A DNA stretch of 64,000 nucleotides from Kalmusia sp. IMI 367209 (lineage: Eukaryota > Ascomycota > Dothideomycetes > Pleosporales > Didymosphaeriaceae): positions 1,178,001-1,242,000 of the forward strand of contig JAPEUQ010000011.1 of assembly GCA_027946365.1 (NCBI GenBank). The letters are read 5' to 3'. The position numbers were made by a program, and so were the translations under genes. Below the pieces are notes generated by a model, which made no database searches, was not told the DNA's origin, and saw only the letters and a program-made list of their open reading frames with translations. Shown one piece after another: positions 45,929-60,562 of this stretch (position 1 is its first letter; each line of letters starts with the position of its first letter).

Positions 45929-47728
45929 CTACGCCTTCCCATTCCCATTGCCGTCGACCTCCGGGCTCAAACTCCTACCCTTCTTCGGGGTCCCCTTCAC
46001 GGCCTCCTTCGCCAACTTCCTCGCCCTCTCCCTGCTCCCCTCATCCCCCTCACCGATCCGCTCCAGCTCCTGGCTGACCTTCATATTAAGTGAGTCGACA
46101 AACTTTTTATTCGCAGGGCTCAAATTACCATTCCGAGACTCTCCGTTGGCGAGCTTCTTCTCCACGCCGTTTGCTGCTTTGCCAGCGCGGCCGCGCAGCG
46201 AGGATGCGCCGTTCATGAAGGCGCTGCTGACGCCGTCTTCGGCAGACTTGCCGAGCGACTCGACTTCGCGGTCGACGCCGTGAATGGCGTCGCGGGCTGA
46301 CTTGGCGATGTGGTTTTTCGTCGTCGGGTGCTTGGCGTTGGGCGAGGAGCGTCGCATGTAGGATTTGACGAAGAAGCGCATGAAGAGGCCGGTTAGAGGC
46401 GCGAGGTAGATGAGGTTGAGGTAGATAGCGAAAGCCTGGCCTGAAGTGTCAATACAAGGAACGTGCTCATATTGTGTGCGGTAGACGGTGCGGGTCAGGG
46501 TGTCGTGATGGATGGGGTGTTGAGCGCGTTGTGCAGCCCCTGCGAAAGCAGCGGGGGTGGGGACAGCATTGGATGCATAGACGTTCTCAGCAAGACCTTC
46601 GTCGCCAGCTGCGCGGTATATCCACTTCTTCAAGAAGGCGAGACTCGCTCCAGTCGCGGCAGGGACAGCGGCGGAGCTAACTGAAGATGCCACTGATACA
46701 ATTGACGAGGCGTTGACCTTAGGCAACACCTTGTCGGCGACTTGGTAGGCGACTGAGACGGGTACGGTGTACGAGACGAAGAGATGGAGTGCTGCGAAGG
46801 TGACGCCCACGATGAATTGAGTGATTTGCATGGTGGTGAGCGTGCGTTTGATACCCTGCGGGACGCGAACTCCGAGAGCAGAGACTGTGTAATACGTGTA
46901 CTATGCAACTGTTAGGAATTTGGAGCAAGACGATTAACGAGTACTTACCATCATGGCGTGAATGCCAGAGTTGACAAGGGCGAACATCCAGATGGGAGGA
47001 GACATGTAACGAATGCCGGACCACATGCTCAGCATGGCACCAGCATGGTGGTACGTCTGTAGAGTTGTGCTGCGCTTGCCCTTCAGGATGATAATGACCG
47101 TGTCGAGAACCTCGTAGAACTTGGAAAGGTAGAAGATCCAGCCCCAGAATCCAAGGCCCTCGTTCCAAACACGCCCAAGATCATCTGACTGAGGGAGGCC
47201 GTACGGATCCAATTTAATGTTGGGGTTCTTACTCTGCCACTGGTGAGCGTCCGGGTTGTAGTAGACAGCATCTCCCAGTCCACGAGGCCCGTGGATCTTG
47301 CACAGCGCGTCGATGGTGCCAACAACCGCATTGGGGTCTGAATAGTGTGGAATGGCATGCTTGAGCGAGCGAATCATAGCCCAGCAGGTGACGGCCGAGT
47401 ACACAGCCAGGAAGACGTTGTGGAAGATGACGAAGGCGCGGAACGCTCGCGTCTTGCTGATCCGCCACGGCTTGTTGCCATGCTTGCGGTTGTAGGCATT
47501 GAGGAGGGAGATGGATGTGGCGTAGACGGTAGCGATTGTCAATGGGACATAGGGCGACAGTACAGCGTTGTAGATGTGCGCAGGGATCGGGAACGGGTTC
47601 CTGAAGCTGGTGAACGGGGCGTCGGCCACGGGCGGTGGTATCGCAGGCGGAGCAGCGTCGGGAGGGAATCTGAATACAGCCCACTTGGGGAACTCGCCCG
47701 GATAGAGGCTCGGTCCTGCGCCAGACAT
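45929..47728 (-). CDS. ELO-family fatty acid elongase-like protein with long C-terminal tail
   Basis: Two exons (47728-46949, 46900-45929; 48-bp intron) give 583 aa. The ELO core is recognisable: KFYEVLDTVIIILKGKR, LQTYHHAGAMLSMW, NSGIHAMM, YTYYTVSALG and several membrane helices. ELO proteins are the condensing enzymes of very-long-chain fatty acid synthesis in the ER. The histidine box reads QTYHH (residues 224-228), so the first His of the usual HxxHH is Gln. The second half adds a Ser/Ala-rich membrane-associated region, a last helix (YLNLIYLAPLTGLFMRFF) and a basic, Lys/Ser-rich cytosolic tail of roughly 150 residues. Canonical elongases are about 300 aa. Substrate unknown, and activity is uncertain given the altered box. 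Confidence 0.85.
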
Positions 47729-48559
47729 GATTGCAGTGCGAGTGCGAGGGAGTCGAAATGTCGAGGCGGCGCGGATGCGGAGGCGGATGCGGATTGCGCT
47801 GGTACGAAGGCGGGGATGGCGTGTCAGACGTCAATTGCGGACGTGTTTGGGCAGACAGCACTAAATAGCGAGACAAAGAGTCAGTCACAGAGCGCAACGC
47901 GATCTTATTTGTGTGCGGTGGTAGTGGCCGTTAAGGGTGACGACATACCTCTTGCGAAGCTCAACAAGGCACGCGAGACGTTCCAATCCGCGGCGAGGGC
48001 TGTGTTGATTGCGCCAACGATAACGATGGAGCGCACACGGAAGTGAATGCGTATGGCTATGCAGTCAACGAGACGAATTGCTCTCCCGCACAGTTGCACA
48101 CGCTCCCGGGACAATTGGGCACAGAGGACGTCTTAAAAAATTCACGAAAGGCACAGGCCCTAGCAGCATCGGCACGGTTAGCGCCTCAATGGCACTAAGC
48201 CGAGGCCACGTCCAGACACGCGAGTGGTCCGCATCTCGGCTGCATGTCTGTATACAGCGCGCCCGTTGACTTGCGCCCGCCGGAATGTCTTTAGGGGGCG
48301 CGGCTCGCAAGTCTAGCTCTGGCTCCATGTCTACATGACGACGAGGCGGTCAGCTCGTCGCAGCAAACAATGGTTATGTGTCGTAAGACCGTACAGGGAT
48401 GCTGAGACCCTGGAATTGCCCCTCGTGTCCGAGCTTCCGTGGGCGTGTGGGCGAGACAGAGAGGCTTGGTATCGAAACGAATCGGGGTATACATTCTACC
48501 AGTCTACAATGATAATGCCAACACTCTTCATGCAAACGAAAACACAAGTCCCTCTCAAA
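47729..48559. other. Intergenic: promoter of ELO-like gene, 3' end of Aim3-like gene
   Basis: Open frames spanning 47345-48046 on the plus strand are antisense shadows of the ELO gene. No independent gene is supported. Confidence 0.45.
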
Positions 48560-49767
48560 TCAAAACTTCGGTTTGCTGCTCATTGGTACCGGCGGAGGCT
48601 CCCCTGATCCTCCCAGCTCTTTCTTCTTTGGCGGCGGTGGAGGCGGCTTCTTCCCCAATGCACCCTTGGTCGGCGATCCTGGTGGACTCGCCGTCGATCC
48701 CGACGCCAGACTGTTCACCCTCCCAGTGATCCCATACTTCTGATTCAGGTTGCCCGCTGCTTTCCAGCCTGCCGCTACCTGATCTCCGTGTCGTTCGCGG
48801 AAGTTGTTCGCCGTCGAAGCGGCACTCCGTGCATCGGATAGGGTGACTTTGGAGGGGTCATTGTGGAAGTTATTGGCGGTTTTGAGAGCGGCTTGCTTCT
48901 CGGCCCACGTTGTTCCGGTCGAGGGAGGGACGGCAGACGGCGATGATGACGAGGGACTTGATCTGTTCGCAAAGCGGGACTGGAGCTCGCTCAGCTGTGG
49001 CATGCGGCCTGCTACTGCCGACGGAGAAGCGGGCGTTGGTGACGCTGTCTGGCGTGGAGGCACAGGCGGCGAGGCAGTGCGATTGATGTCCAGCCCAGGG
49101 ACAGATACGCCTGCTTGGCCCAACCGATTCAACGCGCCCTGATTCAATTGTCCGCCTGGAACACCGTTGTTCTGTGTCGACTCGCTATACGGCGGCGGAG
49201 GCGCCGGCGCATATGCATCGGGATGCGAATTTTGTCTCGGCGGTAGCCTTGGGGGTAAGGTAGGCTTCGGTTTCGGCTTGGTAGATTGCTCGACGGCTGG
49301 AGGTGGTGTTTGGCCGGGCCTGAAGGCCGGTGGTTTGGGTAGATGCGCAGTGCTCAATCCCGTAGTATCAGCAGCGTACGGTCCTGGCGGCGGCCTGTTT
49401 GCTTCCTCCTCCTCTCTTTGCCTTTCCTGCTGAGTCGGCCGTGGTCTCGGTGGACCCGCCGCATCCCCATAGTATGCGCGATGTTTAGGCGGCGGACCGA
49501 AACTTGAAGGGTCTTTCAGCGTTGAAAGCGGCGCCGAGACGTGCTCATGAGGATCTTCGCCCGGTTGCTTGCTCTTGCCCATTGCCTTATCCTTCCAACC
49601 CGACTTGTCTCTCGTCAGTAACGTGAATGCGTTGTGTTGGGCCCGAAAGAAGTGTGACGTACCACTGTATTGATGCCCTTGAAGTCGCTTCTCCAGCTCT
49701 CCCTACCGCCTTCTCCTTTACCCTTAGGGTGCCATCCTCCTTTTGCGATATCTTTGAGGCCGCTCAT
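48560..49767 (-). CDS. Aim3-like proline-rich actin-patch/endocytosis-type protein
   Basis: Two exons (49767-49663, 49603-48560; 59-bp intron) give 382 aa. The N-terminus MSGLKDIAKGGWHPKGKG and RESWRSDFKGINTV, followed by SGWKDKAM, matches the conserved start of fungal Aim3-like proteins. The middle is rich in PPxP and PPPPY ligands for SH3 and WW domains. A helical segment follows (WAEKQAALKTANNF, then STANNFRERHGDQVAAGW). The C-terminus is KKPPPPPPKKK. In yeast Aim3 works with Rvs167 and Bbc1 at cortical actin patches, so a role in endocytosis is inferred. The splice was chosen because it restores the conserved N-terminus. Confidence 0.7.
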
Positions 49768-51406
49768 GTTGGCGGTCCGAGTGTGAGAAAGTCCATATGG
49801 ATGCGTGATTGCTGCGCGGACTTAGGGACCGATGACGCTAGCCAAGGACCAAAGCTGATTCAGCGCATGCTTCACAAGCAAGCCGGAGGTTCAAATGCCA
49901 ATATTTACAGATACATTTCCGCTAAGTTGGAAAAGTAGTGTTCGTGAGAACAATTTCGGCTTGCCTCGAAATTGACGAATTCTGCATCTGTTGTACAATC
50001 ATACGGTTTCGCGCGCGGTTGTGCCCGGATGCGCCCGGAAGCTGAAAGCGTTGTTGCAGACATAAGACTGATACAGATATACCCATCATTTTGCTCTTAG
50101 CACCTTCTATATCACGGAGAGAATTTGAGTGATCGTCAGCGTTTTTAATTCCCAATCTCAGAAAACTCTATGTGTTATTCGCAGCAGCTCATGTAGATGA
50201 TTATCTACCTAACAAGTCATGGAAGTGACTGAAATACCACACCAATCAGGCTCATGAGCTTTATGCAAGGACGCCTGTCGATGAGTTAAAGACCGCTCTA
50301 TTCTCCATCCGAGTTTCTATCCACGGCAGTCTCTCTGTCTTTCTGACAGGGAACTCGGCCAGAATGACATGACCGAAATACACCTAGCTGAGATCATCGG
50401 TTGGTTGCCGTATTTCGTTACTGAATCGTGTGATTGGAGCTTAGGATCACAAAGAAAGCAAGATCCACACATTCAAGAATAGGATATATCGATCGCTGCT
50501 CCCCCTTGTATCTTGTTCACTGTACTCTCCCATTCTTGGGCCAAGGACAAAAATTACTCCCGACTTCATCAGGGCTTAAGTTGGAAAATGAAAAGAATCT
50601 CGAGGAAATGATACTTATCGACTTTTTCCTTTACGTCTTTTATAACGATCAGACTTAAAGAGATTAGAATCATAAGAAGCCTGCTTTCCAGCTTGGACCT
50701 CAAGCATGCGACATCTCGTGCAGGAATTCTAACCCTATATTGATCCATGATTGATATTGGTGTCGAACTTGTTGCCAATGTTCGTGTTTTCTTTGGTGTG
50801 CGCTTTAAATGCCTCAAGGAAGTTATTGTAGATTGTGTCTTGGAATGCGATTCGAGCCGATCACTTCCAAGGTTCCCAGTGCCCCCCAAAACTGCCAGTT
50901 GGAGACCAGCGCGACGCGTCCCAACGATACCCAGACGCAAGCCCTCGCATCTATGCTCCGCCAGGTCTACCAACTCGTGACCACAATCGGTACCTGAATG
51001 AGTACGCTAAAATGTCTATCAAACTGCCGCATTGGGAACCGGCTGCCCGAGACAATGGACTGTCTTACCGTCCGTCCGGAGATGGACCATACGTTTCTGG
51101 AGCCCCGCCCGAAACCATGATGCCTATCTACTTACTGCCTCGGTCTATGCCACAACGACTATTTCATTTGGCACGCACTGCAGTGAGTAGTAACTTCGGC
51201 AATAAGGTAGTCATGTATGGGCCATTCTAGCTAATGGGACGACATGCAGGATTGATACTGCTCCTTCACCCTTCCGTTTCGTTCCCTGTGATGCGTGTAT
51301 TCACCTTCATACGCCTTACACGCCTTGATATCGATCTTTCAGGTTGTATATCAGCCTTCTCGAGCAGTCTCTCAACCTGTACTTCGCGTCCTCCTTCACA
51401 TCCATC
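49768..51406. other. 1.6-kb gene-free block
   Basis: Short frames on both strands (for example 50569-50973 minus, 50835-51230 plus) have no domain, signal peptide or splice-compatible partner. The right 100 bp is the pyrimidine-rich leader of the permease gene. Confidence 0.45.
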
Positions 51407-53008
51407 ATGTCGACCACCACGCCCGAAAAAAAGGACTCCAACGAAAGTGCCATGGGCCACGTACTAATGCAAGGCGAAGGAGTCGTCCAGCATGTGCACC
51501 TTGGGTATTCAATTCAGCTCAAGAAGAGCCGTTCCGTCTGGAGTGTTCTTGGGATGGTGCTCGCCATCGCAGCAGTCCCATATGGTCTCGGAGCCCCCCT
51601 AATCAGCGCCGTATATGGCGGCGGTCAGCTCTCCATGTTCGTCGGCCTCTTCGTTGTCCTTTTGCTTAATGGCTGCGTAGCCGTATCGCTCGCTGAGCTC
51701 GCATCACGATACCCCACGTCTTCTGGCGTCTACTACTGGTCCTATCGATTGTGCGGCGAACACAAAGGCGCGCGAAAGACTCTCTCGTTCCTCACGGGAT
51801 GGTTCTGGCTCATTGGAAACTGGACAATCACGCTATCAGTCAACTTCGGGTTCGCATCGCTGATTGCGGCGACTGTTGCGATTTACAAGCCTGAGTGGAC
51901 AGCATCAAGCTGGGTGTTACTCCTTATCTTCTACGCCGTTTGCATTCTGACATTCGTCATATGCATATTCGGAGAAAAGATGCTGCCCTACGTCGATACC
52001 GCGGCCGCAATCTGGAACATTGTCACCATCATCGCCATTCTCGTAGCCCTCGCCATTCGAGCGAATTCAGGCAGACACACTGTCGCATATGCACTTGGGC
52101 ACTACGACACCAAATTCTCTGGCTGGGGTCACAGGTTCACCTTCTTCATTGGGCTGCTTCCTCCCGCATACACCTTCTCCGCCATCGGCATGGTCACGTC
52201 GATGACAGAAGAGTGTGCAGAACCTGAAATTGAAGTATCGCGCTCGCTCGTCCTATGCATACCCATCGGTGGTATCGCTTCGATCTTACTCATCTTACCG
52301 CTCTGCTTCCTGCTCCCGCCCCTCGAAGATATACTAGCAGCGCCCTATGGCCAGGCTCTACCGTACATCATCGTGACAGTAATGGGTTCCAAAGCAGGCG
52401 CTCTGGTGCTGTTGATAATGGTTTTTTTCGTCACGTTGTTTTGCTCCATCAGCATTACTACAGCGGCCTCGCGCTGCACATGGGCTTTTTCTCGCGATAG
52501 GGCGATTCCTCTGGCACATATTTGGACACGAACCATCGCCGGTTCACCTGTCTTTGCTCTCAGTCTCGTCACCGCTATACAAATGCTGCTTAGTCTCATC
52601 AATCTCGGAAGCAGCAGTGCCTTCACAGCATTTGTGTCAGTTGGCGTCATTGCACTCGCAGTAGGCTATCTCGTTCCTATCGCGATCAGTCTATTCACAG
52701 GCCGCAAGGAGGTGGCACATGCACGGTGGAATGTAGGCAATGTTGCAGGGACGATTGCTAATGCTGGCGCGGTAGCGTGGATACTCTTCGAGCTGGTACT
52801 ATTCAGTATGCCGACCGTTCTCCCAGTCACAAATGTTTCGATGAACTATGCTTCACCCGTGTTGGTTGGCCTGATCTCGCTGAGTGGCATCTGGTATGTG
52901 GTCTCGGGCAGAAAACGTAAGTTATAATTATCATTGAGGCATAGCACGGTCCGCTGACTATAATCAGATTTTACGGGACCACCAAATGAAATTGATGAGG
53001 TATATTAA
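51407..53008 (+). CDS. APC-superfamily amino acid/choline-type permease
   Basis: Exons 51407-52916 and 52968-53008 give 516 aa. The terminal intron (51 bp) adds HFTGPPNEIDEVY, the usual cytosolic end of this permease group (GRKH-x-x-GPP), so the stop at 52927 is intronic. About twelve hydrophobic helices are present. Family marks: SVWSVLGMVLAIAAVPYGLG (helix 1 region), ELASRYPTSSGVYYWSYRL, GWFWLIGNWT, TSMTEECAEPEIEVSRSL and FSRDRAIPLAHIW. It is closest in type to fungal GABA/choline/polyamine permeases of the plasma membrane; the exact substrate cannot be set from sequence. The ATG at 51407 is the first in frame. Confidence 0.9.
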
Positions 53009-54790
53009 GCGTGGATCACATATGGTGTGGATCAATTGTAGCTTGGTTGTATTTCTAGTGTTCTCGTTATCTGTTTAGGGTTGAATAGCATCTTGATAGT
53101 TACAAATTCATTATATAGTGTAAATCATCATATAATCCTTCACTTAATGAAAATTTAGAAACAAGCAGTCATCACGTCTGATGAGTTATCACTCGCATAG
53201 TATGTCAATGTTCCATCAATGAAGCAATGACACTCATCAAAACGGGATTTCACCCTGCTACCAGCGACACCGAGAGGGACAGCACATGCTGCAAGACCAA
53301 CTAGAGTATTTATCAGTGCTGTTGATTGAAGGTCCAGTTTAAATCGATCAAACTGATGGTCCTGCAGTCGCAGCCGTGAACTTGTCCTATCAAAGTACAA
53401 GCCGTAGTCAAAGGCGGAGACCCCATATGTGGAGCATAGAGATCGGGTCTCGACTGGATGTAATGGGCGCAATGAGATGGTGACGAGGCAGCGCATGTTA
53501 TTAAGCAGCGGTATGATCCAATTGGTAGAAGAAGCGTGGAGATTAGCTTGTGTGCTGGTGGTATAGAGTTCGAGGCGATCAGTGAAAAGTAAATTTAGGA
53601 TTGATGCGAATAGACGGGGCATGAAGAGGGAATCTCCCGCCTAGATCGAAAAATGACCTCGGTCTCAATATGGCACGCTAATAGGTGCTTAACTAGGGTG
53701 ACGATAATTAAAATAAATAGTCGCGCCAGGTAGCAGCATCACGATAAGCTACTGCTGGAGAACGCAGCTTGAAATGGTTCACACGAAGTATTCAGGGTAC
53801 CAAAAATCGTTCTAGGGATTACCGATGGCAATCCTTGAGGGAACTCATACGGACTGGCATTTCATCATTTCCAATCCGTGATGATGGTACTCCGCATGGT
53901 GCGCCGCCCTCACTCTAACGACCCCAGGTTCAACCCACTCCAGTCTAGGACATGCGCTATTACCACGTATTTCCGTACTGGGTCGGTCATGTTCTTCTCA
54001 GAGTCCTCCACTCTCAGCCAACATCCGCGTCGAACTCTAGTGCTTAGCTGACACCAAGCTCTTCAACTCAGCCGAAATGGAGCTTCAGGAAGCGTTTCGA
54101 GCATCACTGTGACGACCGCTGCCTCGGACACTGTACTCGATGTGTGATGTGTCCTGAGGTCCATGATGGGCTTATGGATTATGCTGCTAATGTTTCGCAA
54201 ACCCTATTCTTCTGCCTTCTCGCGCACGTTATCATTTCCGATGGATATGCAGTCTTGTTTGAACTGTTTAGCAGTATAGCAATGTGCCGAAGTAACATAA
54301 GGAAAGGCACCATTTGCAATAATCCACAACCAAACATCTTGAATAATCCGAAAGACCAGCAGTGAGCAAGCCATTATATTGAGTGGAGAAAGCAGTGGCA
54401 TTGACATTACCATCTCACATCTCGACTATAATACAAACAAGTGTCCATCTGACCACAATTACCCCCACACATCCATCGTGATGGTTCTGATACCCTTCCT
54501 TCAGGTCCCCGCGCCCTTGGCCGTTCAAGGTATATATCCCTCTCATACAAAGACATGCTACAAGCATATCAAAAGATCGAGTAAAAGCTAGTAGGGAGTA
54601 GTAAAACAGGATGCTGTTAAGAAAAAAGAGAAGAGAAAGCGAACCGAGGTATAGATACAGGGAATACAAGGGAAATGTACACACGTCTAAAGACCCAATC
54701 CTGCCCAAACCGAAATGCAAGACGCCTGCTTTTTTTGCCGCGAAAATGACCAAAACGTAAATGACGAAACAAGGCTACGAGCTAAAGCAT
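53009..54790. other. 1.8-kb AT-rich gene-poor block with an orphan ORF
   Basis: A 155-codon minus frame (53622-53155, MPRLFASILNLLFTDRLELY) is the only candidate. It has a Cys-containing C-terminus but no recognised domain, and could be an orphan gene or chance. The rest is AT-rich with no supported feature. Confidence 0.35.
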
Positions 54791-56929
<2,139 letters not shown>

Positions 56930-57611
56930 GGTTGTGGATGTGCGGATGTGTTGCGAAAGGAAGGCGCAAACAACAAGAAGGGGAGGATGAAGAAGAATTG
57001 ATGGAAAGGAGGATGTTTATATGATGGCAAGATGGAGAGGAGCTTTGACAGGAGAAAAAGTTAGTCGTCGAATTAGAAATTTCGAGAAGGGCAAAGGGGC
57101 TTGGCGAAAGCAAGCCGATGCCGCCGAGGTTGCGGCCTGTGCGCGTCCAGGGAGGCGGCAGCACACCCGAGTGAGGCTGTCGACGGATAGTGTTGGAATT
57201 GAGCAGCAGCCGTGGCAGTGAGCGCTGTGAGGCTTATTGCACCGCGTTGCAGTCGGAGCCGGACGGGCGCAGTACTCAAGTGAATGCTCTTGGCGCGAAC
57301 CATGAGAGCTCACGTGTTCTTGTGGGGAAGCTCCAGCTGTGCCGCGACTGAACATTAAACGGCACAGCTTGGTGAGGAGCTGCACATCAGTCTCTCTATT
57401 ACACCTGTATATCACCGCGCACCCTACAAATACGCCATCCTTTCATTTGTCCTGTTGTTTCTTCAGAAACTCTGCCTTTGTGTCGCGAGTCGCCCACTGG
57501 AACTGCGGCTTGCCCGCGTGGCTGACATCACCGCCCGCGCGGTTCGCATCACCGCCTTGTCCGTCAGTCAACCGTCAGGACATGCTGTAGTCACCCACCC
57601 GCGCCTGAAGC
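56930..57611. other. Divergent promoter of SSC1 and DUF2415 gene
   Basis: 682 bp between head-to-head start codons. It holds the heat-shock element; open frames inside have no domain. Confidence 0.5.
57075..57089 (-). promoter_or_regulatory. Perfect three-unit heat-shock element upstream of SSC1
   Basis: The plus strand reads AGAAATTTCGAGAAG, which is nGAAnnTTCnnGAAn, three contiguous inverted HSF pentamers. A further GAA unit lies directly upstream (57070-57072). It sits about 146 bp before the SSC1 ATG in the divergent promoter shared with the DUF2415 gene. Confidence 0.7.
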
Positions 57612-59887
57612 ATGGCCGTGGATGACTTTCTGTACGTTCTCCACCGCTAGATCGAGTCGCAACATGCTGACCTGCGCAGAAGTCGAGATACCGACACCTT
57701 TGTGCTACCGCCCAGGTCCTTCTACCCCCTCAAGATCCCAATAGCGTGAGCCTCATCATAACACTTGCTCTACCACAAGACTGATGCGCGCAGGCACTAC
57801 CAACTACGCCACTTCATTAGCTCCCCTGAGCCAGGCCTAATATACTACGCCAGTAACCGCGACGACCCAGCCGGCCGCGATGTTGGATCCGACGTCTATT
57901 GTTTGAATGCAATCACGCACACGCAAACGCGCATAGCGGAACTCCCATGGGAAGCCCGCTGCATGACCGCAGGACATGGATATGTATGTGTGGGTGGCGC
58001 TGATGATGGCCACTTTGCTGCGATCAAGGTGAAGGGCTTTCCTCCATCCAACTCTACCCATGTAGATGCTCTGTTGCCACTGGACTTCGCCAGCCGTGCT
58101 ACCCTGCCTCGTCCAACGGCCCTGAACGCACTCGAGCAGCCGGAACTTGATAAGATCGGCGACGACATCGTGAACTCGATTTCGATACATAAGCTTCCGG
58201 CTGAGGGGGGAAAGGAGGAGGATGTCGTGGCAGTGCTCACAAACAATGACAAGACGGTGCGCATCTACTCGTTAACGCGAAAACAAGAGGTGACCGTCTT
58301 GGACTTCCCCTTTCCCATGAATCATGCGACCATATCGCCGGACGGCCAATTCTTGGTAGCTGTGGGAGATATGCACAATGGCTTTTTCTTTGAGCGCAGC
58401 AAGACCAAAAAAACGAACATTGCAAAAAATCTAGACGGACGAGTGGAGTCAACGCCGCCCGACTGGGCACTGCTACAAGAGGTCTGTCTGCACGTCCCCG
58501 CAGGTTCGCACATAGAGGGCTACTTCACGACAGCCTGGTCGCCCTCGGGCTCGCTATGCGCTGTCGGCTCAGAATGTGGCTACATAACCATCTTCGATAT
58601 GGAACTTCTCAAACGGTGTGAATATGGGGAAGACGCCATTTTCAGACTCATTAGCTCTACTCGACCCGATATTACCTACGGCGCTGGTGCCGTGAGGACT
58701 ATGATGTTTTCTCCGGCACCTTGGGATTTCCTGATCTGGAGTGAAGACCAAGCGAGGGTCTGCATAGCAGACTTGCGTTGTCGCGTCAAGATCAAACAGG
58801 TTCTCACTCTGGATCCGAAAGACGAAGACACCGAGAGAGTTGAAATTGCGAATTTCGAGTATGCTGAGCTGAGTCCAGCTGAGACCGAACTGCGGCGTGA
58901 AGCAGACTTCATCCGAAACTATCGACATACACTCACTGCAGACGGAACAGGGGCTGCTGCCAGCCTTGCGAACGAGTACATCGACTCGGCAGAGCGTAGA
59001 AGACTTCATCGGCAGCTCGGTGTAGTTGATTCGGATGATGACCCGCATGGCCTCACTGCTCACGAGAGATCAGTCCTCGAGACATTACGCACAACCAGAC
59101 AACGAGATCAAGCGCGCGAGCAAGGGATTACGCCTCGAAGCATTAACTACAATATCGGTTCTGAGGGTTCACGGTACGCATGTCAACAAGCGATGCTATC
59201 GCTAGATGCTAACTATAATTTAGAGAAGCCGATGCTTTCATTCGAGCTACCGCTGACACTGTCGCGGAAATCTTTTCGGATCGCGCTCGCCGGTTGAGCC
59301 AGGCACAAGAACGCATAGCACCACGCCGTCGGGCGTCTCTCGTTCTACTCGATTTGACTACCAGCGGTGCGGGCGAAGCACACTCACAAGCAACGCATGA
59401 AGACACCTCAGACGGGCCGATGCGTCCGAGGGGAAATATTATAAGTGCAGCTACCACGAGGTCGCCCAATCCTATCATGACTCAAACCCGACGTGACAAC
59501 AGCGAGATGATCGCATCCACAGATGATGCATGGCGAACCATTGAAGAGGCTTTGGCGCGCAATGCACGAGCTGCGGACAATGCGCGCCCCACTGCTGCGC
59601 CAGAACTACGTAACGAGCTTCGGCGTTTACGACAGCTCACACAGGCGCGGGAGCGTCTCCGTGTTGTTCGCGAAGCGCAGCTTGCACCCGGGCCGTACAC
59701 CTTGGGTATGGAGGGTTTTCGGCGTGCCAGTCGCAACATGTACGACCCCGCCTTGGGATTGCGGACTGCTGGCCTTGCAATGAGCCCAGATGGACGCAAG
59801 CTCTACTGTGGGACGGAGGAGGGCATATTTGAGTTTTCGATGAACTTGCACCTAAGGAAAGGGTTCCCCGCCACGAGACCTCGATGA
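57612..59887 (+). CDS. DUF2415/WD40-like protein, four exons
   Basis: Exons 57612-57631, 57680-57745, 57794-59173 and 59224-59887 give 709 aa with consistent phases. The fourth exon joins after a 50-bp intron with branch GCTAAC, giving GSREADAFIRATADTVAE. Propeller-like blades are visible: VAVLTNNDKTVRIYSLTRK, MNHATISPDGQFLVAVGD, FTTAWSPSGSLCAVGSECG. The DUF2415 signature follows: RTMMFSPAPWDFLIWSEDQ then CIADLR. A last blade (LAMSPDGRKLYCGTEEGIF) closes the protein. A disordered Arg-rich region lies between. The family is conserved in fungi with no defined biochemical role. The first two exons are tiny but phase-perfect. Confidence 0.85.
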
Positions 59888-60562
59888 GGTATTACTCCGA
59901 GGTGGGCCAGACCGCCGAGGGCGTTCTTGATTTTGGATGTGGCGAGTGTTCGGCTGGTAACTTTTGTATTTGTCCCACTGGGCTTTTTCGGACTTTTGGT
60001 AAATTACGGAGACCACGGCAGTTGCGGATGGGTTCTCGGGCATGGATTGCGAGCATCGGCGTTGGTGACGGCACTGACATTCTTCCTGTACTCTTTCGAT
60101 GATGATGACGACGATGGTGTTGGCACAACACGCAGTATGAATACCCGCTACATATTAGGCAGACAAAAGCACCTCTTCTTTCTTGGATCAAGGTGCGGGA
60201 CCCGGTGTCGACGCGATGGGGTCTTTTGTTTGATCTGGGGTAGGGGCGAGCGGGCCGATGGTCGGAGATATGACAGCCGAGCGAACCACGGCCTTTGTCG
60301 ATGGCGCAATTCCAGCGGTGACTCCACGAGTCTCCCCACGTCAGACTAAAAGTACCTTGCAGTTGCGTTCTCTTGAGCAGCACACTTCTCTCCTCCTCCA
60401 GCCAACACGCTCACCACCCTTTCTGTCTTTGTATCCTCTGTACAGAGCCCCTTGTTCCCTTCAACAGCGAATCCCTCTGCGTTTTGCCCCTCGCACGTCT
60501 GCCCCTCCCCATTGACCCCACCTCGGCTCTTACATACAAACCGAAGGCACACCACCGCCGCC
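59888..60562. other. Intergenic: leader of cystathionine beta-lyase gene
   Basis: No coding frame supported. The last 200 bp are C/T-rich, as in highly expressed fungal promoters. Confidence 0.5.

Noticed and set aside
47345..48046. 233-aa plus ORF across the ELO gene
   Set aside because: Antisense shadow of the ELO-like exon 1; composition follows the opposite strand.
50569..51230. Possible gene upstream of the permease
   Set aside because: Frames on both strands have no domain or signal and end before the permease leader.
53930..53965. T-arm-like string (GGTTCAACCC) as a possible tRNA
   Set aside because: No matching acceptor, D or anticodon stems on either side.
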